DNA from: Tritrichomonas musculus
Taxonomy: Eukaryota; Parabasalia; Tritrichomonadida; Tritrichomonadidae
Reading direction: 5' to 3'
Assembly (NCBI GenBank): GCA_039105265.1
Contig: JAPFFF010000015.1
Span: 1,116,001-1,180,000 of the forward strand
DNA length: 64,000 nt
Part shown: piece by piece, positions 30,463-40,606 of the stretch
Layout: each line of letters begins with the position of its first letter
How positions within the stretch are numbered: position 1 is the stretch's first letter
Made by a program: the position numbers and the translations under genes
Notes under the pieces: model-generated
Told to the model about the DNA's origin: nothing
What the model saw: only the letters and a program-made list of their open reading frames with translations
Databases searched by the model: none

Positions 30463-32661
30463 TTATTTATCATCATTTGTGTTGTTATTTTGATTATTTT
30501 GATTTTCATCCCTTTCTTGAGATATTTTCAGTTTGGATGTTTCCAATTCAATTGTAGCAAAATCATTATCAACATCAAATTGAAATCTGGTCTTAGAGGA
30601 TTCAAGGAAAAGATTAGCCGTTGTGTCAACTGGCTTACCTTTTCTTAAATTAGATAAAGCAATTTCATCTTTTTTGGCAACTGTAGCAACTCTAGCTTTA
30701 TCATCATGAATTGGTTTCAATATAGTTTTAAGACTAGGTGGAAGAGTTGAACTAACGTTTATGCTTGCATTTGCTGATGCAAAACCAAGATTCTTTAAGT
30801 CATCTTGTGGGAAATCAGTAGCAGCAATACTTGGATGAGAAGCAACTGTTTTCCAAAAGGCTTCCAAAGCTGGTTGTTCAGGTGCAAATCCATCAGCCAA
30901 AAGTTCAACAATTCCGTTTGCTGCAAGAAGAAGAGAGTTTAAGGCTCCAAGACCTTGAGAGCCAGCTTTTGCATTCTTAAATCCAACATGTCGTAGGAAA
31001 GAAACATCATTTGATGGTATAGCTGAAATGAATTGAGTCATTGTAACTGGATCAAAGTTGCCACTAACTTCAATTCCTGGAAGACGCTTATTTGATATTA
31101 ATGTTAAAACATTCTTCAAAAATCCAACTGGATCATCGCATTCCATTTTGTTGAAGCAAACGAGACGTAGATTTTGTTGGGCAAAAAGATAAGCAAAAAG
31201 ACTAACAGATGCCTCTGTTTGAATGTTGTTTCCTGAAAAATCAAATTCGCAAATGTTTGATATGCATGACGATAGGTCAACTGTATTGCGAAGTTTTGAA
31301 TAAAATTCTGGATCAAAGGTTAATTTAATTAATTGGAGAATAATAGGATTATCAAACTGGGAAGTAGAAAGCAATTTGAAAAATGAAGCAAGAGAATCAG
31401 AAGAGAAATTACAAAACGATAAATCCAAGTGAATCAAAGATTTTGGTAAAACTATTTTTTCGGTGGATGAAGCAAAATTGCCATTACTAGTCATATAGTT
31501 GATATGGACGACTCGAATTGGAATATGTGAATCGCAAATAGCTTTCATCATATATGTAAGATCAATATTTAAAAAGCTGGCAGTAAAGCATTCTAATTTA
31601 TCAAATGAGTTGATCATTGTTGTAAATCTTTGAACTGGGAAATTCTCTATACGCGTACGGCCGAATTCAAAATATCGCAAAGTATCTTGAAGCGTACGAT
31701 TAGTTTCAGCAAGATCTGCAAAACGATTGAATCCATCTGCATCAATTTCTTCAATTTTATGGATTGAGAGCTTCTGGATTTGTGGAAGGTTTTTCTCTTT
31801 TTCAAAAAAATTCAAAACAACAGGTAATAAAATCCGATAGAAATTGTAATGGCTAACACTTGAATGAGAAATCTTCAACCCTGAAAATTCAGGAAGCCTT
31901 TGCTTATTATGATAATCAGTAAAAACAATGCGTTTGATATTGACTGCGTTTTCAACAAGACTGTCAAAAAACATTGTAAATTTGGTCGGTGCAAAAGCTT
32001 GAAAATAAACGATTTTAATTAAAGATTCCCACGCTATTGCATGGCCAAAAGCGGCAGCAAAATTGCCAGGATGGAGTGATGGTCCGATAAGAATTAAATT
32101 TGTTTTTTTGGCTTCGTACTTTTCAAAGTAATCCATTGTATATAATTGCATTCCTCTTATATTATAGAAATGTGCAAGAAATAGAGCTCTCCATTTAAGA
32201 GCATCAACTGGACGATTAGGAATAGTTACATCTGGTAATGTAACACCCTGTCCAATTATTTTCATCGTTTGTAATGATGTAAGGCCAAAAGTAGAACTTC
32301 TTAGAACGTAAATCATTGGAACAGCTATTTTAACTGTTTGTTCTGCCTTAATTTGCAAAGTATAATCATCATATTCAATTAAGATATCTTTTGGTGTAAC
32401 AGTGAATACTCTTGCATCGAGAAGGTGACGAAGAATAGGTTCCTTGATTTCTTTTGAAAGTTTTTTCGTTTTAAAAAGGTATATTGATCCACGTGTAAAC
32501 ATGAGTATTCCATTTCGAAGTCCTTTTTTGCCTTTTTTGTTGAATTCACAAGGTGTGGCAACAATAGCTGTTTCAAAAGGGCACCAACAAAATTGTTGAA
32601 GACTTCGTAACTTATTCGGATCAATGGTTATATACTTCAGTCTTTCAAGTTCTTCATCCAT
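30463..32661 (-). CDS. CARMIL-like leucine-rich-repeat protein
   Basis: A 732-residue protein. Residues about 1-130 look like a PH-type domain (NGILMFTRGSIYLFKTKK, then TPKDILIEYDDYTLQI), followed by RI/CARMIL-style leucine-rich repeats (about 190-620; HLDLSFCNFSSDSLASFF and CEFDFSGNNIQTEASV are the clearest). A helical, charged C-terminal tail ends in an Asn/Gln-rich stretch. PH plus LRR is the CARMIL layout; in animals and Dictyostelium CARMIL regulates capping protein at actin networks near membranes. I see no clear capping-protein-interaction motif in the tail, which is much shorter than animal CARMIL. The function in actin remodelling is therefore inferred. Confidence 0.6.
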   Translation of the reverse strand: MDEELERLKYITIDPNKLRSLQQFCWCPFETAIVATPCEFNKKGKKGLRNGILMFTRGSIYLFKTKKLSKEIKEPILRHLLDARVFTVTPKDILIEYDDYTLQIKAEQTVKIAVPMIYVLRSSTFGLTSLQTMKIIGQGVTLPDVTIPNRPVDALKWRALFLAHFYNIRGMQLYTMDYFEKYEAKKTNLILIGPSLHPGNFAAAFGHAIAWESLIKIVYFQAFAPTKFTMFFDSLVENAVNIKRIVFTDYHNKQRLPEFSGLKISHSSVSHYNFYRILLPVVLNFFEKEKNLPQIQKLSIHKIEEIDADGFNRFADLAETNRTLQDTLRYFEFGRTRIENFPVQRFTTMINSFDKLECFTASFLNIDLTYMMKAICDSHIPIRVVHINYMTSNGNFASSTEKIVLPKSLIHLDLSFCNFSSDSLASFFKLLSTSQFDNPIILQLIKLTFDPEFYSKLRNTVDLSSCISNICEFDFSGNNIQTEASVSLFAYLFAQQNLRLVCFNKMECDDPVGFLKNVLTLISNKRLPGIEVSGNFDPVTMTQFISAIPSNDVSFLRHVGFKNAKAGSQGLGALNSLLLAANGIVELLADGFAPEQPALEAFWKTVASHPSIAATDFPQDDLKNLGFASANASINVSSTLPPSLKTILKPIHDDKARVATVAKKDEIALSNLRKGKPVDTTANLFLESSKTRFQFDVDNDFATIELETSKLKISQERDENQNNQNNNTNDDK

Positions 32662-32670
32662 GTTAATAAT

Positions 32671-32676
32671 TAATGA
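32671..32676 (-). promoter_or_regulatory. Inr-like TCATTA upstream of the CARMIL-like gene
   Basis: Minus-strand TCATTA, 10-15 nt before the ATG at 32659-32661. It fits the trichomonad initiator and supports that start. Confidence 0.45.
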
Positions 32677-34446
32677 AAGTTCTGAAAATTCTGAAGGATA
32701 AATAACCTTTATTTTATTTTTATAATATTTTCTATGTAAATATTCAATTAATGCTTTAAAGCCTCTGAATTTGTGAACATATCAAGTTCAACAAATCGAT
32801 AATTGTGTAATAATTTGCCAAACGTTTTGATAATTAGATTTATTAATAAAATATCATAATCTAAATGATATTTATATTTAGTCCAAAATATATCATTTAT
32901 ATCTATATCCCAAATATAAAATGTTTTATAATAAAGCCTTAATATCTGTATTTGAGGCTTATTATATTCATCATATTGAATATATGTATTTCATAAGTAT
33001 TTTTAAAAAAAAAAAAAATCTCTTAATTTTTTTCTTTGCATAATCACTTGATATATTAATTTTTTTTGATATAGAGTTTTCTAATATTAATTTCATAATT
33101 AATTAAAAAAAAAATTATTTATTTTTTGCAAAATTAATATATCCATTTAAATTTTAAATTGGATTAAAATTCAATCAAAGTTCAATATTTCTTTGATTTA
33201 TCTTCGTATCGACCAAAATTGTATTAAAATATATTTTGACTATATATATTTATTTTTATGGTTTATTGATATTATTTTAAAGAAAATAATCAAATACTTA
33301 TTAAAATTAAATATTCTATGAATAATAATGTAATTTTATCGATTCAATAAATGAATATAGCTATTAATTTAATTCTTGGTTTTTGATTATTTTTTAAATT
33401 GAATTTTCTGTTTGAAAATTTCATTTTATAATGTCTAACAGAGTTGTAATATGATTTGAGAATATTTCTCAAAATTCAATGAAAATTGAGATATAGGTCC
33501 CAAATTTTTTGAATTAATTGAAATTATTAAATAAATTTTTCAGATAAAAAACGATTAATATTTTTTTATAGATTCTAATATTCAATAAAAATATTAATAT
33601 TTTGAATATAAATGCAGATTCATGTAATTATATATATATTATTAAAATTATATTTTTATTTTAATGAGATATTTATTCAAATTTTATCAAAATAAAAATA
33701 GATTAATATAAAAAGAGAGATATGGTTATAAATTGACCTTATAATGTTATTTTTATGTATTTTAATATAATAACAAAGGATTACATTAGATTTATTTATT
33801 AATTTGTTATTTATTTTTATATATATAATTTATTTAAAAATTATATTAAATGTATATATATAATTGATCAAGAAATATATATAATAAATAATACATACTT
33901 TCAATGATATTCAATTTTCAATAATTAGCATGAAAATAATTTATTGAAATTCTAATCGTCTAACGAGTAAATTGTGAGTTTTTCCTTCAAATAATTTGAA
34001 AGAATTGAATCTATCGTTCGAATTTTTTTGTCGAGGTTCGTTTTCTCGCCAAATACCTGATAAATAATATTTTTGATAAATAATTGTTAATATATAATAC
34101 TATTTTTTTTTCCAATCTAAAATTTTGGAGTTGAAATTGAGTTCTATTTACGAATATTTCATTTTTAAAAAATACATTATTTTTTGCTGAACAAATAACT
34201 GATTTGCTATTAATAAACATCAAATGATTTATCTATTTAATTTATTTAATTACAATTAATTTTTTCAGAATGATTTAAATTTGATTTTTCATATACTGCT
34301 TTAATAGCACTTTTTAATATTATTATATATTATAAAATAATGTTATTATTTATATTCAAATGTTTAATTGTTTATATATTGTTTTTTTTATGAGTTATAT
34401 ATAAATTATTGACTTCAAAAAAATATCTCAATTAATTTGAATAATC
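32677..34446. other. 1.8-kb extremely A+T-rich gap
   Basis: Divergent gap between the CARMIL-like gene and the pseudokinase. It is dominated by A/T homopolymers and TATATA strings. No gene, RNA or repeat family is recognised; the few short frames are A/T noise. Confidence 0.55.
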
Positions 34447-34452
34447 TCATAG
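34447..34452 (+). promoter_or_regulatory. Inr-like TCATAG upstream of the pseudokinase
   Basis: TCATAG lies 15-20 nt before the ATG at 34467. This spacing is why I choose that ATG rather than the upstream TTG at 34437. Confidence 0.5.
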
Positions 34453-34466
34453 AATCGGTCAGACTG

Positions 34467-35573
34467 ATGTCTAATCAATTTCCTCTCGATTCATCTCAAT
34501 ATCAGCAGTTGCATTGTATAGGTGGTTCATCTGATGCAGATATTTTTTTAGCACGTTGCATTCCGAACAATAAGCTTGTCGCTATAAAAGAATATGATCT
34601 TGAAGCTACCAACATACCAATTTCCAAAATCTCTAAAGAAGTTTCTTCATGGTCAACACTTACTCATCCAAATGCAGTTAAATATTATGGCTCTTTTACT
34701 TTTGGATCAAAAATTTGGGTTATCATCGAATGTATTGATGGTGGATCACTTTCAGATATATTAAAAGATTTTTACCCAAACGGTATTCAAAATGAAATTT
34801 TAATCGCAACCATTTTTCAGAAGGTACTTCTTTTTTTAGATTATTTTCATTCACAACAACAAATGCATAGAAATCTCAAAACAAATAAAATTTTGATTTC
34901 GATGAAAGGAGAAGTTAAAATATGTGGCTTTTGTGATGTCTCAACACTTATTCAATCAGGAAATAGAAAAACATCACGAAAATCAGTTTTGGAATCTTCT
35001 TTTTACTCTGCGCCTGAAGTTATCATTAATGAACAAACAAAGCATGGTTACACCCAATCTGCAGATATTTGGAATCTTGGTATTATTGCAATTGAAGTTG
35101 CTACAGGAAAAGTGCCATTTTATGGAATGAATCCTGTTGAACAAATCAAAGCAATAACTAGCTCAAATCCGCCAACTCTGCCAAGCAACTTTTCTAGTGA
35201 TTTTATTGATTTTGTTAGTCAATGCTTAGTTAAAGATCCAGAGAAGAGAGCAACTGCCCACAAACTACTCAAACATAATTTCATTCAGCAAGCAAAAGAT
35301 GAGCAGTATATAGAAACGCTTTTAACATCGCAACTCCCACCCTTAATTCAACGATATGAAATTCGTGATCAAAAAAAGAATGCTGCAGTTAAGGAAAATA
35401 TTAATGCCATGGCAAAAAGATACGATTTTGATTTACCAAATGCCCCATCTGATCATCATTCTGATGATGATTCTGAAAAGGGTAAGCCAAAGTCTTTAGA
35501 AATACCAAGCCCACGATCTTCTAAACGAGTGAAAAAAGGAAGATTTATGATTTCTTTTGTGCATCCTGAATAA
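34467..35573 (+). CDS. STE20-family pseudokinase, STRAD-like
   Basis: A 368-residue kinase-fold protein starting at the ATG at 34467 (the frame is open ten codons further, but only from a TTG). The fold is clear: VAIKEYDLE with Lys41, PNAVKYYGSF, GGSLSDIL, SAPEVI (181-186), ADIWNLGIIAIEVATGKVPF, and a terminal lobe with KDPEKRATAHKLLKH. Catalytic residues are gone. The glycine loop is GGSSDA, HRD is HRN (Asn136), the metal-binding Asn is Lys (141), and DFG is GFC (154-156). In animals STRAD, a STE20 pseudokinase, activates LKB1 with MO25 and has similar losses. The C-terminal end holds RFMI (359-362), which fits the RFx(V/I) docking motif read by OSR1/SPAK-type kinases. An adaptor role is inferred. 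Confidence 0.8.
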   Translation: MSNQFPLDSSQYQQLHCIGGSSDADIFLARCIPNNKLVAIKEYDLEATNIPISKISKEVSSWSTLTHPNAVKYYGSFTFGSKIWVIIECIDGGSLSDILKDFYPNGIQNEILIATIFQKVLLFLDYFHSQQQMHRNLKTNKILISMKGEVKICGFCDVSTLIQSGNRKTSRKSVLESSFYSAPEVIINEQTKHGYTQSADIWNLGIIAIEVATGKVPFYGMNPVEQIKAITSSNPPTLPSNFSSDFIDFVSQCLVKDPEKRATAHKLLKHNFIQQAKDEQYIETLLTSQLPPLIQRYEIRDQKKNAAVKENINAMAKRYDFDLPNAPSDHHSDDDSEKGKPKSLEIPSPRSSKRVKKGRFMISFVHPE

Positions 35574-35726
35574 GTTGCTGATTATTTATATTCTTTTGTA
35601 AATTACAATAAATTATGTCTTTTCTATATAATATTTTCCTCTATTCAAAAAAAGGCATATAAACTTAGTTTCATAAGTTTTATTATTTAAAAAAAAAACT
35701 TAATCTTTAATAAATAATTAGAATAT

Positions 35727-36098
35727 TTACCAGCGGGAGTTTCTTGCATGAGCTCTTCTGTAGTCAACACCGCTGCTGAATCCATTTGTGTATTGTGAGT
35801 TAGCAATAACAGTTGATACAGGAAGTTGTCCTGGATGAATATCTGCATGGATGAAAGGATATTGAAGAGGACGGTCTTGATTGGTTACAAGTCTGTCATA
35901 AGATTGTGATGAATTGCATGGGCGGCTGCATGGTGATGGGCAGAAACGGTTTGATATTGAATGGCATGGTCCATTAAGTAAATCTCTTCTCATTTCAAGA
36001 ATTGTTTCTGTTTGAGCTGTTAAAACTGGTGTAACATTGGTGTCGATAAAAGTGCATGGTCTTGCATGAAGGCCTTGTGTTGGAAGGGTGTATGACAT
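35727..36098 (-). CDS. Small basic protein of unknown function
   Basis: A 123-residue protein with an ATG at 36096-36098 and an Inr-like TCATTT at 36107-36112, so it is probably a real gene. It is rich in Pro, Arg, Ser and Cys, with little predicted helix: PTQGLHARPCTFID, CHSISNRFCPSPCSRPCNSS, and an end DYRRAHARNSRW. Small Tyr/Pro/Arg proteins like this occur as microtubule inner or axonemal proteins in flagellates, but I recognise no specific family. Its codon composition is less A+T-rich than the surroundings, also in favour of coding. Confidence 0.65.
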   Translation of the reverse strand: MSYTLPTQGLHARPCTFIDTNVTPVLTAQTETILEMRRDLLNGPCHSISNRFCPSPCSRPCNSSQSYDRLVTNQDRPLQYPFIHADIHPGQLPVSTVIANSQYTNGFSSGVDYRRAHARNSRW

Positions 36099-36106
36099 CT
36101 TAAAAA

Positions 36107-36112
36107 AAATGA
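36107..36112 (-). promoter_or_regulatory. Inr-like TCATTT upstream of the small basic protein
   Basis: Minus-strand TCATTT, about 9-14 nt before the ATG. This is the main reason to treat the short frame as a gene. Confidence 0.45.
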
Positions 36113-36695
36113 TTCTAAAAATACTTTAACGTACAAGAATATATGGAAAAAGTAAGTTTAAAATACTAGTACGTTTAAGTCAGAAATGTAATATAGAAAA
36201 ATTTGATATCTTTATTCAATTTCATAAATATTAACCCACGAAATGAAGAATAATCATAAAAATCATCATCAAAATATTTGAAGTCTGTGTTTCATCATTA
36301 TTTATTTTTTATATGAATAAACGATAACTTATTCAATTAAATATATTCAAATAATTTTAATAGAATTTTGAAATTTTATTTCAATTTTTTTTTGAAGCAA
36401 TTATTTATTAATATTGGTTTAAATCAATTACCAAAGTACAATAAATAGGACAAATAAAGAAAATTTGAAATGTCTACAAATTCTGATATTATTTTAAATG
36501 TTCTTAATTTTTTTTTTTCATTTAGTATGTCATACTCAATAAATAAAATATTTAGTAAGAAGAAAAAAGGTAAAATAAAAAAAAAGACAAATCTTTAAGA
36601 AAAATCTGGAATTTTTTGTTGGACTAAAATATTGAAGTTTCCCAGAAAAAAAAAGATCAGGTGTTTTCGATTTTGGCTGTATATGATCTTCCAAG
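36113..36695. other. A+T-rich gap
   Basis: No gene or repeat is recognised. Confidence 0.5.
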
Positions 36696-36818
36696 TTATT
36701 TCGTGATAACAAAAGCTTTCAATTTCATCAGACTTATTATATAGCAATTAGCATATGATTCAGCGGCTAACAAGATGATGAAAATTCCAACCAATACAAG
36801 TGTAAAAAGATCATGGGA
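36696..36818 (-). pseudogene. Short membrane-protein relic
   Basis: A 40-codon minus-strand frame between stops reads SHDLFTLVLVGIFIILLAAE then SYANCYIISLMKLKAFVITK. It shows one strong transmembrane helix followed by a basic tail. It has no ATG and is cut by a TGA at its 5' side. It may be a fragment of a small membrane protein from the degraded element that follows. Confidence 0.3.
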
Positions 36819-37132
36819 TCACTGTTGTGACAGAACATTGAATATTCTTTATTTCATTTTCATATAAACAAAAAGCAAAAAAAAAAAAAAAAAGGTTTCA
36901 ATGTTCTCATCAGAATCATCCAAAGGAGACATGGAAATACATATGTATCTCTTCAGGCAATGTAAAGACTGGCCTTTAAATCCAGGCCAGATCCAAATCA
37001 CCAATTAAACACTTTGATCAATATTTGAATAAATGTTTTGAACCAAATAAAAATTTGTTTAGAGGTATTTGTAAGAAACTTCTAAAGAAGTTTAAGGTTA
37101 TTTTATATTTCGAATCAGATAAACCTCAAAAA

Positions 37133-37318
37133 ATGAATGAAACAACGTCCAGCAGCAAAGAGCACTCTCAGCCCAAATCACCGTCCAAAAGCTCAGATTA
37201 CAACTGGCTTGTTGGTAGCAAAAGTTTTTGGCTATTTTGTCTCGCATGGTATAGGAAAAGCTTTTTCGAGCCAGTGATAGGCTTATGCAGACTTTTCAAA
37301 AAGGTAAAGGTAAAATAA
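37133..37318 (+). CDS. Small hypothetical ORF, doubtful
   Basis: From the ATG at 37133, 61 codons: a Ser/Lys/Pro-rich start (NETTSSSKEHSQPKSPSKSS) then a hydrophobic and basic end (SFWLFCLAWYRKSFFEPVIG, LCRLFKKVKVK) that could be a membrane anchor. The frame is open a further 36 codons upstream from a TTG (FRGICKKLLKKFKVIL). No family is recognised, and it may be a relic. Confidence 0.3.
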   Translation: MNETTSSSKEHSQPKSPSKSSDYNWLVGSKSFWLFCLAWYRKSFFEPVIGLCRLFKKVKVK

Positions 37319-37454
37319 TTTTGATTCATTGTATTGGTTGGAATTAGACACTGCCTATCGTTAACTACTGAATAAGATCATACATTTGGACAAAAATTAG
37401 ATTGTTTAATATATCTTTAATAACGTTATACGTTTTATGATTTAAAATCTTCTT

Positions 37455-37733
37455 TTACTTTAGAATTTGCATATTTTGATTAACATTGTTTCTATTTATA
37501 AGTCTCTTTTTATTATTTTGCATTGCTAAAAGATTGATTTTGTGTTTTTGCTTGCCTATTAATGTTTTGAAATAATAAATTTGGTTCTTTTCATGAAAGC
37601 CGTTTAATTTTATCATATATGGATATGTAAAAACTGAAAGAATTTGTTTGTTGTAGGCTAAAATGCTTTCAAGATCCTTCATTGAGTTTGAATGATCTAC
37701 TATCTGTTTTTGCTCTTCTCTAATATTTATCAT
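37455..37733 (-). CDS. Short hypothetical protein or gene fragment
   Basis: A 92-codon frame from an ATG at 37731-37733. The composition is protein-like (REEQKQIVDHSNSMKDLESI, then AYNKQILSVFTYPYMIKLNG), helical with Tyr/Phe/Lys. No initiator-like motif lies immediately upstream and no family is recognised. It could be the 3' end of a degraded gene. Confidence 0.3.
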   Translation of the reverse strand: MINIREEQKQIVDHSNSMKDLESILAYNKQILSVFTYPYMIKLNGFHEKNQIYYFKTLIGKQKHKINLLAMQNNKKRLINRNNVNQNMQILK

Positions 37734-37866
37734 TCAATGCCAACATATAATACTTTGATTCATTATACAATGCCTCTCTATCCTTTGATTTGAGATGTTT
37801 TACAATTAGTTTCTCTTAAAATCATTTACTCGGCTAACTTGTTCTAAAATTGACCTTTATTATTTA

Positions 37867-37926
37867 AAGAATAACTAGGTAAACAGCATCTCCTAAAAAC
37901 AATTGCATCGTGGCCTAGTTATTCTT
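37867..37926. repeat. 13-bp perfect inverted repeat
   Basis: Arms AAGAATAACTAGG (37867-37879) and CCTAGTTATTCTT (37914-37926) with a 34-nt spacer. It lies just before a GC-rich block and the fibre-like relic, so it may mark an element boundary or a structured RNA. Confidence 0.65.
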
Positions 37927-37972
37927 GCATTTTTTCATTTTCTTTCATTATTTCTTCAACTAAGTAGTATTC

Positions 37973-38180
37973 GGTAGGCCATGCCTTGCACAGCCTACCA
38001 CTACTCCAAGGGCTCCCGCCCCTGGACCCATTCAAAAAGCCAGACATTCAAAAAGTTCTATCGTTCGCATATTCAAAATGTTCTGTAATGAAAAAGTTCC
38101 TGTTCAAAAAGTTCTCTCGCAAAAAGTAGTATATGTAAATGGCGTGATTTTTTAACGTCGCTTCACTCCGTTTAAAAAAT
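37973..38180. repeat. GC-rich block, hairpins and reiterated TTCAAAAAGTTCT-like motifs
   Basis: It opens with GGTAGGC...GCCTACC arms (37973-37999), followed by a C/G-rich stretch (CAAGGGCTCCCGCCCCTGGA). Next come several imperfect copies of ATTCAAAAAGTTCT spaced about 18-25 nt (38030-38130), and then a TTTTTTAACG...CGTTTAAAAAA stem (38148-38179). The composition differs sharply from the flanks, suggesting transferred or element-derived DNA. Confidence 0.5.
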
Positions 38181-38278
38181 ACCATCCATTTGCCATTAAT
38201 GACTACAAAAAAATATTTACCACGATTGAAATGTACCCGACGCTAAATCCAGCTGAAGAGCAAACACCGATATAATTT

Positions 38279-38878
38279 TTACTTCGCTTCAAGAGCCGCA
38301 ATTCGAGCTTCTAATTCTGCAATTTTAGCCTCATAAACACTTTTTAGTATGAGAGAATCAGATGGTTTATAGACAGCAGATAAATTGAGAGAATGTAATA
38401 AACTAGCATCATTTTTATATTCTACGGCATATAACAATCCTCCGGTCAGATTCAACATCAATCTATTTGTTGTATCTCCCTCTACGATATTACAATATTT
38501 TGTCGTTCCTAAGTTATGGTCTGTAGTCCATATTTTATCAAAATAGACAGCTTCACCAGTATTTCTGTCGATGCAATGACCAACAAAACGATACCCTTCA
38601 ATACTTGACCTTCCTAAATTAGTAAAATTATTGCCTTGACCATTATCTGTTGTCGTAAATGTTGATTCTGCATAATAATTTAAGTTATCGATTTTTCTAT
38701 ACTCTCCCGTTGTTGTTTTCAAAGCATAATTAGTCAAATCACTTTTCAAAGCATATTTGTTATCACATTCAGATATTTGATTGTTTAATTCCGTAATGGT
38801 GTTGCTTGTGATGTTTCCTGTTACGGTTAAATCTCCTTTGATTGTTGTTCCAGATCCATCATGTTTTATTATCTCTTT
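38279..38878 (-). pseudogene. Fibre/stalk-like protein fragment, 5'-truncated (element- or virus-like)
   Basis: Open for 199 codons between a TGA at 38879-38881 and a TAA at 38279-38281, with no ATG in its first two thirds. It starts GSGTTIKGDLTVTGNITSNT, a beta-rich stalk pattern seen in phage tail fibres and large-DNA-virus or Maverick/Polinton proteins. It goes on NKYALKSDLTNYALKTT and ends with an Ala/Glu/Leu heptad coil (EAKIAELEARIAALEAK) that would trimerise a fibre. The middle part is soluble and has no membrane segment. It is likely a truncated relic of an integrated element; no other element genes (polymerase, integrase, capsid) are visible nearby. Confidence 0.5.
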
Positions 38879-38881
38879 TCA

Positions 38882-40560
38882 ATCATAAGATATTGATATT
38901 TATCTTTTCAATATATCATTCAAAAAGTTGTTTTTTGATGTGATTGAAAATCATATTTAGATTTAATATTTTTTTGGATTTATATTTGCTATAAACTAGC
39001 CAACTATTACTAATCATAAATATTCCTTAAATTCAAAAGAAAGAAAAAATAGACATGTTTTGTGGTTTATGGTTGATTCTTTAAAAATTTTAATAGATTT
39101 TTATAAAAGAAGAAAGTATGCGGATATTTTGGTTTATAATTCAAAATTCACTAAATTTTTTTAAAACTAATAATATAATAATTATATTATAGAATTTTGA
39201 ATTTTTGCTGTAAATAAAAAAAGATATGATTATTTTTAAGTATTCAATATTTTAGGCGAATTACTAATCGTATAGGCCAATTTATTCATATTTTTGTTTC
39301 TATGAGTTAAAAGAGTATTATGATGTAAATAAGTCTTTTTCGTTTCTGTCATTTAAAAGAATATTCTGATGTTAAAAAGTCTTTTTATTTTATATATCAT
39401 GGCCTGCTAATATTTATGATCAATTTACAATCATTTAAATTTTTTAATAATCACAGATCTTTTTAATTTTTAAATTCAATATATCAACAAAAAATAATTA
39501 AGTTAATATGCTATATTAATATGTTATACAACTTTATATCCATAAATAAAATAGTGATTTAGCGCATATGATCCTTATCTAGAAAAATCAATTGATAGAA
39601 TCTTAATTAAATTTTAAATAAATAGTATATGCTATGAATTAAAGGATATGAATACCAAAAATGAATGCAATTTCTGCAAAATTCTCTCAAAAAGTGTTTA
39701 TCTAACGAATCTTATAACATTTATTGCAATTATAATAAAAAAAAAAAAATAAAAAGCTAAAGATAAATTAAAATAATAATTAACCTATCTGTATATTTTC
39801 ATATGAATATTAAAGTTCTCATAAAATATGAATGAAAACATTCAAGGTTTTATATCAAATGAAAAATTAAATACTAAAAAATAAAAAATATAGAAAAAGT
39901 TTCTAATATTTCTATATCACATCTAATTGAAAGGTCAATAAAAAGATAATTGAGGACTTGTTGATGTAAATAGTTTTTGATTCTTTCTCTATTTTGAAAT
40001 GAATTAGTATATTTTGTTGATCAAAAAAGAAGACAATATTAACGATATTTGAGAATATGATAATTGAATGTTTTTTTTTTTTTTTTCAATTTATTTATGT
40101 AATATTTTTTTTAAAAAAATAGAGGCATATAAATATATGTTGAAAAATAATAAATAGTTATGGTTTAGATAAATATTTATTATTATAAACAAGTTACAAA
40201 TATTTTCCATAAATGAATAGAAAAAAAGAGAGGATTTGAAAAATTGAGAATAATCGTAAGAAATACAAAATTTATAAAAAATAATAATACAATAATTGAA
40301 TATATAAAAAATATAATTTATCAAATTTCAATTATCTTAATCTTTTTGAATTTTTCAATTCTAATATCTCCAAGGTTTCAATTTTTTTTAACAAGAAACA
40401 TTTATATCTCCATATATTTATTATAAAATTCAATATATTAAAATATAATAATGCTTAAAAATATATATTAAAATATATATAAACAAATAAATAATATTAA
40501 ATCAAAATTGACAGAGTTTTTATATAAAACAAAATTTCACCATTGAAAATAACTCTACAA
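38882..40560. other. 1.7-kb A+T-rich gap
   Basis: Upstream region of the giant coiled-coil gene. It holds homopolymer and AT-dinucleotide tracts. No gene or RNA is recognised, and short frames at 40091-40426 are A/T noise. Confidence 0.55.
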
Positions 40561-40606
40561 TCATTTCATTTTTATTTTAAAAAATAATAATAATAATAAT
40601 AATACC
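40561..40606 (+). promoter_or_regulatory. Inr-like motifs and (AAT)n leader of the giant coiled-coil gene
   Basis: TCATTTCATTTTT (40561-40573) gives two initiator matches 35-45 nt before the ATG. The leader is an AAT microsatellite of about seven units (40582-40603), which may vary in length. Confidence 0.45.

Noticed and set aside
34011..34223. 70-codon minus-strand frame in the 1.8-kb gap
   Set aside because: A/T-noise composition, no initiator, no protein-like features.
34437..34466. Extra 10 codons upstream of the pseudokinase ATG
   Set aside because: Begins at TTG, and the TCATAG initiator would lie inside the coding part; the ATG at 34467 fits better.
40091..40426. Two short frames upstream of the giant coiled-coil gene
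   Set aside because: Ile/Asn/Tyr-rich A/T noise; no start context.
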